Of a stretch of DNA of 64,000 nt, positions 60,147-64,000 are shown piece by piece (the stretch's first letter is position 1; the number at the start of each line of letters is the position of its first letter). This DNA comes from Epiperipatus broadwayi (taxonomy: Eukaryota > Onychophora > Udeonychophora > Euonychophora > Peripatidae), in contig JAQFVV010000187.1 of NCBI GenBank assembly GCA_028023455.1, positions 248,001 to 312,000 of the forward strand. Reading direction: 5' to 3'. The notes under the pieces are model-generated. The model made no database searches. It was not told the DNA's origin and saw only the letters and a program-made list of their open reading frames with translations. The position numbers and the translations under genes were made by a program.

Positions 60147-62632
60147 TGTAACAGTCAAAACACGTGTATCTCGTTAACATAGTGCAGAATTCGACCACCA
60201 CACAGAACAGCAGCACCATCGAGTAGCGAAGCCACTCATGGTACCGAGTTCGAACATAGTTTATCGGTTCCACACTACAATCTACGGAACAACGCCTCTG
60301 ATGCGACATAAGTAAACACTTCTTTAGGCACGGTGGTCAGGGAGATGCACGAGATTCATGGTATTGTTTCCGAGTTGGCCAACAATCAAACGAATATTAA
60401 TTCACATATATAATCGAGGAAATATTATATAATGGGCATCGAATAAATGAAAACTTGACTACAGACGTACAGTTAAAATTATTTATTTACGTATTTAATA
60501 AAAAAAACATTATTAATGTTATTAATCATATTTTATATTCAGAGTTTCAATAGCTAATTGGCAATTTTACTATATATAAAAGTACATTTATTTATAAAGA
60601 GCATTCATTTATATGAAGGCGTAATCTAACTACCTAAGGTTCCCGAGTGAGTATTTCTAATGCATACTGTAGGGGCTTTATACTTTGCATTGCAAGAGTC
60701 ATCCGTGGCGGCGGACATACATTTATTTAATAAAAATATTTATTTTACGACTAAGGGCGAACATTTATTTGAGAGTGAATGACGAAGAAAATGCCGAGGC
60801 GGAGTGATATAGAGAATGATAAACTAAATAAAGGAACACGTGGTACGCTTTAGAAGGGCGATATAAAATGGCAGCACTGAAACTGCAATGCCGTGAATAA
60901 GTTTATAAGGGCTTCGAGTTGGTCTCTGCCTCGACCCGAAGAGGTAAGGTGTCACATGAGCATAACCAGGGACAAGCGGTCCGTGTCGCAATTTGCCAGC
61001 TGGCTGCGTGACGGTCATCAAGCCCTACGGGAACATTATCATGTCCACTTGTGTAGGACGACTGGGGTTGATTCAACCCTATAGAATCCGGAGTATTCAC
61101 GGCGTGGAATGAGCCATCGTGGCTTCAAAACGTAACACATGTATAAGATCTAAAAGATTGTGGTAATATTTAACTAGATTTCAAACTCGGCCCCCCATTA
61201 TCAACGTTGACTGAAAGAAAATTGGTGACTCTCAAAGAAATGAAATTTCCGTAATTATTCATTAAAATTTAATAATAAAAAAAAAATATCTAAAAAGGGG
61301 ACTTATTACAGCGAGCATGCCAGCTGTTACGACGTAGTAGACCCTGCATTACAATAACTGATTCTTTGAATGCGTCTCGATTTATATGAAATTTAAGTTA
61401 TTTATAAAGCAAATATTAATGACAATTCGACACGCATTCAATGTTCAAGCGATTATGGATTTAGCTTTAAAACTAAGACAATTATGAGAATGTAATATTT
61501 CAATGATACTTATAGATAAAGTGTAGATTTGAGAAATACACACCTAAGAAGGATAGAGGGAGGTAAACTAGATTATGCGAGAAATTTACAGATTACATTA
61601 ATTCTCAAATTTTAGTTCACAAAATTACAATTTTAACATTTAGAAGTTAGACAAATAGTAGGAGATGAGCTATAGCTTATTTACTAGAGTGCTCTATAAT
61701 TTGGAATACACACACAGGTACCTGTTTTATAAGATGTTTTCGTCCATTTGTTTAATAGTAGATTGTTCGTGATTAGCAGTTTTCTTTCTTGTCTTTGGGT
61801 TTTTTTTATTGATTTTAACAGCAACGGCTTTCTTGTTTATTTCAGGCAGCAGATCATTATGGTGTTTTTACGATGGGCAAGGTGAAGTTCGGCATATGGT
61901 GGGCCATCTCCCGATGGAGAATAATCTCGGTGCTTACTCGGTCATACCTTGGCAATATCAATTTATTTTAAGATATTTTAGACTCTCCACTCGAGAGCAA
62001 AGCTAAATTCAAGTCAAAGTCTCCAGCAAGTCCAAGATGGCCTCCTTTTTTTATCTTGATCTTTTAATTTTTTCTGTTGAGATATTTTTAGGTTTTCTTT
62101 ATCTTGCCCTCAGGATAATCAATGCTTTTTCTGGTTTTAATTAGAAAGAAATCTGCTGTGCTATTGTTTGTTTTGTTTTTTTTTTTTACATTCGTTAATT
62201 ACATTTTTTTGGGAATTTTCCTATAATTAATTTATTATCTATCACTAACCGATGCTTTTAAATTTTCAAAGACAAAAGGGAATAAAATTATTTTAACTTT
62301 AATTAATTATTGCATCAGATTTTGTTAGAATTATTATTTAACGAAATTTAAACTAAGCAATAAATACGAACTTTATAAATTCAAAATAATACACAAGATT
62401 TATTTAGCTAAAGAAATCTAAATTATATTACTTTATCCGTATTTATTGCCTTTAATTTGAGATCGAAATGTGTGCGTGTTTATGTTGAATTCTACATATA
62501 TTTAGACATTTTTAATATTGTTACACACACAACTCGATATCAAAAGTTTAAATTTGGGCGGGATAGACCGGTCAGTGAGAGAAGACAGAAAAAGGTGAAA
62601 CTTAAGATTCGAATACGAATCTTACTGTTTCA
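60147..62632 (+). mobile_element. LTR-like element A, copy 2 (2.49 kb)
   Basis: Starts TGTAACAGTC and ends ACTGTTTCA, with flanks ATAG on both sides (60143-60146 and 62633-62636). It is inverted relative to copy 1 and nearly identical along its whole length. A TATAAAA motif lies at 60862-60868, and a donor-like GAG/GTAAGG at 60941-60949 is about 80 bases downstream, as in a promoter and leader. The end hairpin is at 62605-62622. The matching short frames in both copies (near 60903-61100 and 61809-62006) resemble no protein I know. Confidence 0.88.
60862..60868 (+). promoter_or_regulatory. TATA-like box in LTR-like element A
   Basis: TATAAAA in a locally GC-richer setting (gggcgatataaaatgg), conserved in the inverted copy. 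It fits a U3/R promoter of an LTR or the promoter of another mobile element. Activity is inferred, not shown. Confidence 0.4.
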
Positions 62633-62782
62633 ATAGTTAACGTATTTTTTTAGGTTTTAATTTAGCCAGTTTTTATAATAGCATGATATGCGAGAATTTG
62701 GTGGTAGGTATATATAAAAGGATACTACTATAGAATATAGTAGGTGAAACAATTGGGTTGTAAAAGCTGACTGTTTCAGTAT

Positions 62783-63228
62783 GGAACCAACAAAGATATT
62801 ATTAAGTCAAACGACTATAAAATATTTTAAAAGCGTAGTAAAATTCTCAGTAATAAGAAACACACTGTCAATAAAAAATAGCATAAATTCTATAAACTAA
62901 TATGGACATAATAAATTATAGGTAAAATATAATAAGATATAATACGAATGTATACCTGTTTGTATGGAAAACTCCATATAATAATTGTGTCATTAAGTAA
63001 ATACTATTATGTCTGTTTACCCATAAATAGAATGTCAATAAACTATTTTCAAAAATGTAAGAGATGATTATCTTTATCTATCTACAAACTGAATTTAATA
63101 TTAAATTTTAAACCAACTAGCAAAAATAAATGTATATAATTTTACCATAATCTGTTTTCAAAGTAATTGCATATTCATACCACAAATAAAAGAAAAATAT
63201 ATCCTAATAATATATTCAAAACTAATAT
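62783..63228 (+). repeat. Family B repeat, copy 3, right part
   Basis: Aligns with 19158-19606 (acaaagatatt, aaaactccatataat, ataaactattttca, ccacaaataaaaga), directly continuing the left part at 56337-56488 once the two insertions are removed. Confidence 0.85.
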
Positions 63229-64000
63229 AGATAGTTTTCAGTTATGCATACTGTGGCGGCTAGGTGACGCTGCAGAACCACCAAGAAACCTGCATGTGAT
63301 AAATTTCTATACAAAAATGGGTGAAATCGAGGGAAAATTAAAATGCCTAAAGCAAGATATCAAAAGTAAGTAAAAATCAAGTAAAAAATTTAGCTTGAGG
63401 CAAATAAATCAAGTGAAATAATATGTAAATTTTAAAAAAGTACACACACGCACAAAATCGGCAGGTGAAATAATACCTAAATTTTTAAAAAGCACACACA
63501 CACAAAATCAGTAAAAGCACATTAAAAATGAATCGCTGAAATCGATGGAAAATTAAAATACCTGAGGTGAGAAATGGATAATTAAAATACCTAGGGCAAC
63601 AAATAGAACATCCTCAAACCCCCCACAAAAATTTTTAACACTTAAGGCAACAAATCAAAAAATTAAAAATCAAACAAATTCTTCTAACAAAAAAACAAGA
63701 AAACACTATGAAATTCAAATTACAATAAAAACAGAAAAACCTTAATGGTAAATGTCAAAAAAAATAACAATGGCGGATGGGCTTCATTAAAATGGCAGGA
63801 GTTATGAAAACAGAATTTCATCAATATTTAGCTTTCCAAAGCAACTGTTTATATGTTGTAGCAGTCGATCTTAGCCCAAGATCGAGCTCCACTGTTCTAC
63901 CACTTAACCCACTGTTTTTTCGTCACATGTATATAAACTATACGTATATTTCTGAGAAGCATCTATAAAAGTTTATAAATATAAATCTCAAATAAAAATT
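63229..64000. other. Intron sequence with an internal imperfect repeat
   Basis: Two phrases recur: gaaatcga-ggaaaattaaaa (63324 and 63538) and taaatttttaaaaagcacac-like text (63427 and 63478). A hairpin cgatctt/aagatcg lies at 63867-63885. The alignment with family B is lost at about 63229. No exon continuing LRPPRC was found. Confidence 0.4.

Larger units (their letters stand above)
56775..62778 (+). mobile_element. LTR-like element C (6.0 kb with nested element A; about 3.5 kb alone)
   Basis: It begins TGTAACGGTC and ends GACTGTTTCA, with GTAT on both sides (56771-56774 and 62779-62782). Family B sequence continues across the insertion as in the uninterrupted copy at 19153-19156, so the borders are confirmed by an empty site. 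Removing the nested element A (60147-62632) and its duplication leaves about 3.5 kb. The tips are nearly those of element A, so the two share a mobilising machinery. Inside are a cluster of TCAC-CGCAGGTGA motifs, a family A fragment and a CA-rich tract. No gag, pol or transposase was recognised. Confidence 0.85.

Noticed and set aside
62600-62632. Helitron 3' end suggested by a hairpin near the terminus
   Set aside because: There is no CTRR end or A/T insertion site, and both copies have clear 4-bp target duplications, which Helitrons do not make.
63858-63920. tRNA-like sequence on the minus strand
   Set aside because: An A-box-like string and a short hairpin are present, but no B box follows at the right distance.
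50338-64000. Further LRPPRC exons after exon g
   Set aside because: No acceptor followed by a phase-compatible frame resembling the LRPPRC C-terminus could be found in this transposon-filled stretch.

Overview
The window is strongly A+T-rich nuclear DNA from an animal, almost certainly an invertebrate. Spliced exons lie in long introns packed with metazoan-type transposons: an RTE/BovB-like LINE, a second LINE family, a Penelope-like element, a Merlin DNA transposon, pogo-like and palindromic MITEs, and LTR-like insertions. I cannot fix the species. A mollusc or a chelicerate would fit the large introns and the repeat mix, but that is a guess.

The only host gene I can support is on the + strand. 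Seven internal exons (2277-2487, 21351-21475, 35775-35881, 39533-39601, 39694-39784, 43243-43394, 50258-50337) have AG/GT borders and compatible phases. Together they encode about 277 residues that match, without gaps between exons, the C-terminal half of the mitochondrial RNA-stability protein LRPPRC. Earlier exons lie left of the window. The remaining C-terminal exons must lie beyond 64,000, because nothing after 50,337 continues the protein.

Everything else is intron. 1-5 kb: small inverted-repeat elements, a 46-bp tandem repeat and two palindromic copies of repeat family A. 5-8.2 kb: a decayed RTE-type LINE (minus). 9.6-12.8 kb: a Penelope-like element (minus) with reverse transcriptase and GIY-YIG endonuclease, bounded by 460-bp inverted repeats. 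13.5-20 kb: diverged copies of a long non-coding repeat (family B). 23.7-25.5 kb: a Merlin transposon. 26.0-28.5 kb: an LTR-like block with a 40-bp tandem repeat and GC-rich hairpins. 28.9-35 kb: a family A array beside a scrambled second LINE. 40.5-41.5 kb: another family A array. 45-47 kb: a second, more decayed RTE copy. 50.4-63.2 kb: a nested stack of insertions.

The most striking structure is the 50.4-63.2 kb stack. Two nearly identical elements of about 2.49 kb (50450-52942 minus, 60147-62632 plus) each begin TGTAACAGTC and end ACTGTTTCA, and each has its own 4-bp target duplication (ATAT and ATAG). The right one sits inside a related 6.0-kb insertion (56775-62778, duplication GTAT). 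That insertion interrupts a family B repeat whose uninterrupted copy at 19.15 kb serves as the empty site. None of these elements encodes a recognisable protein. They are either very long solo LTRs or non-autonomous integrase-mobilised elements, and I could not assign them to a described family.
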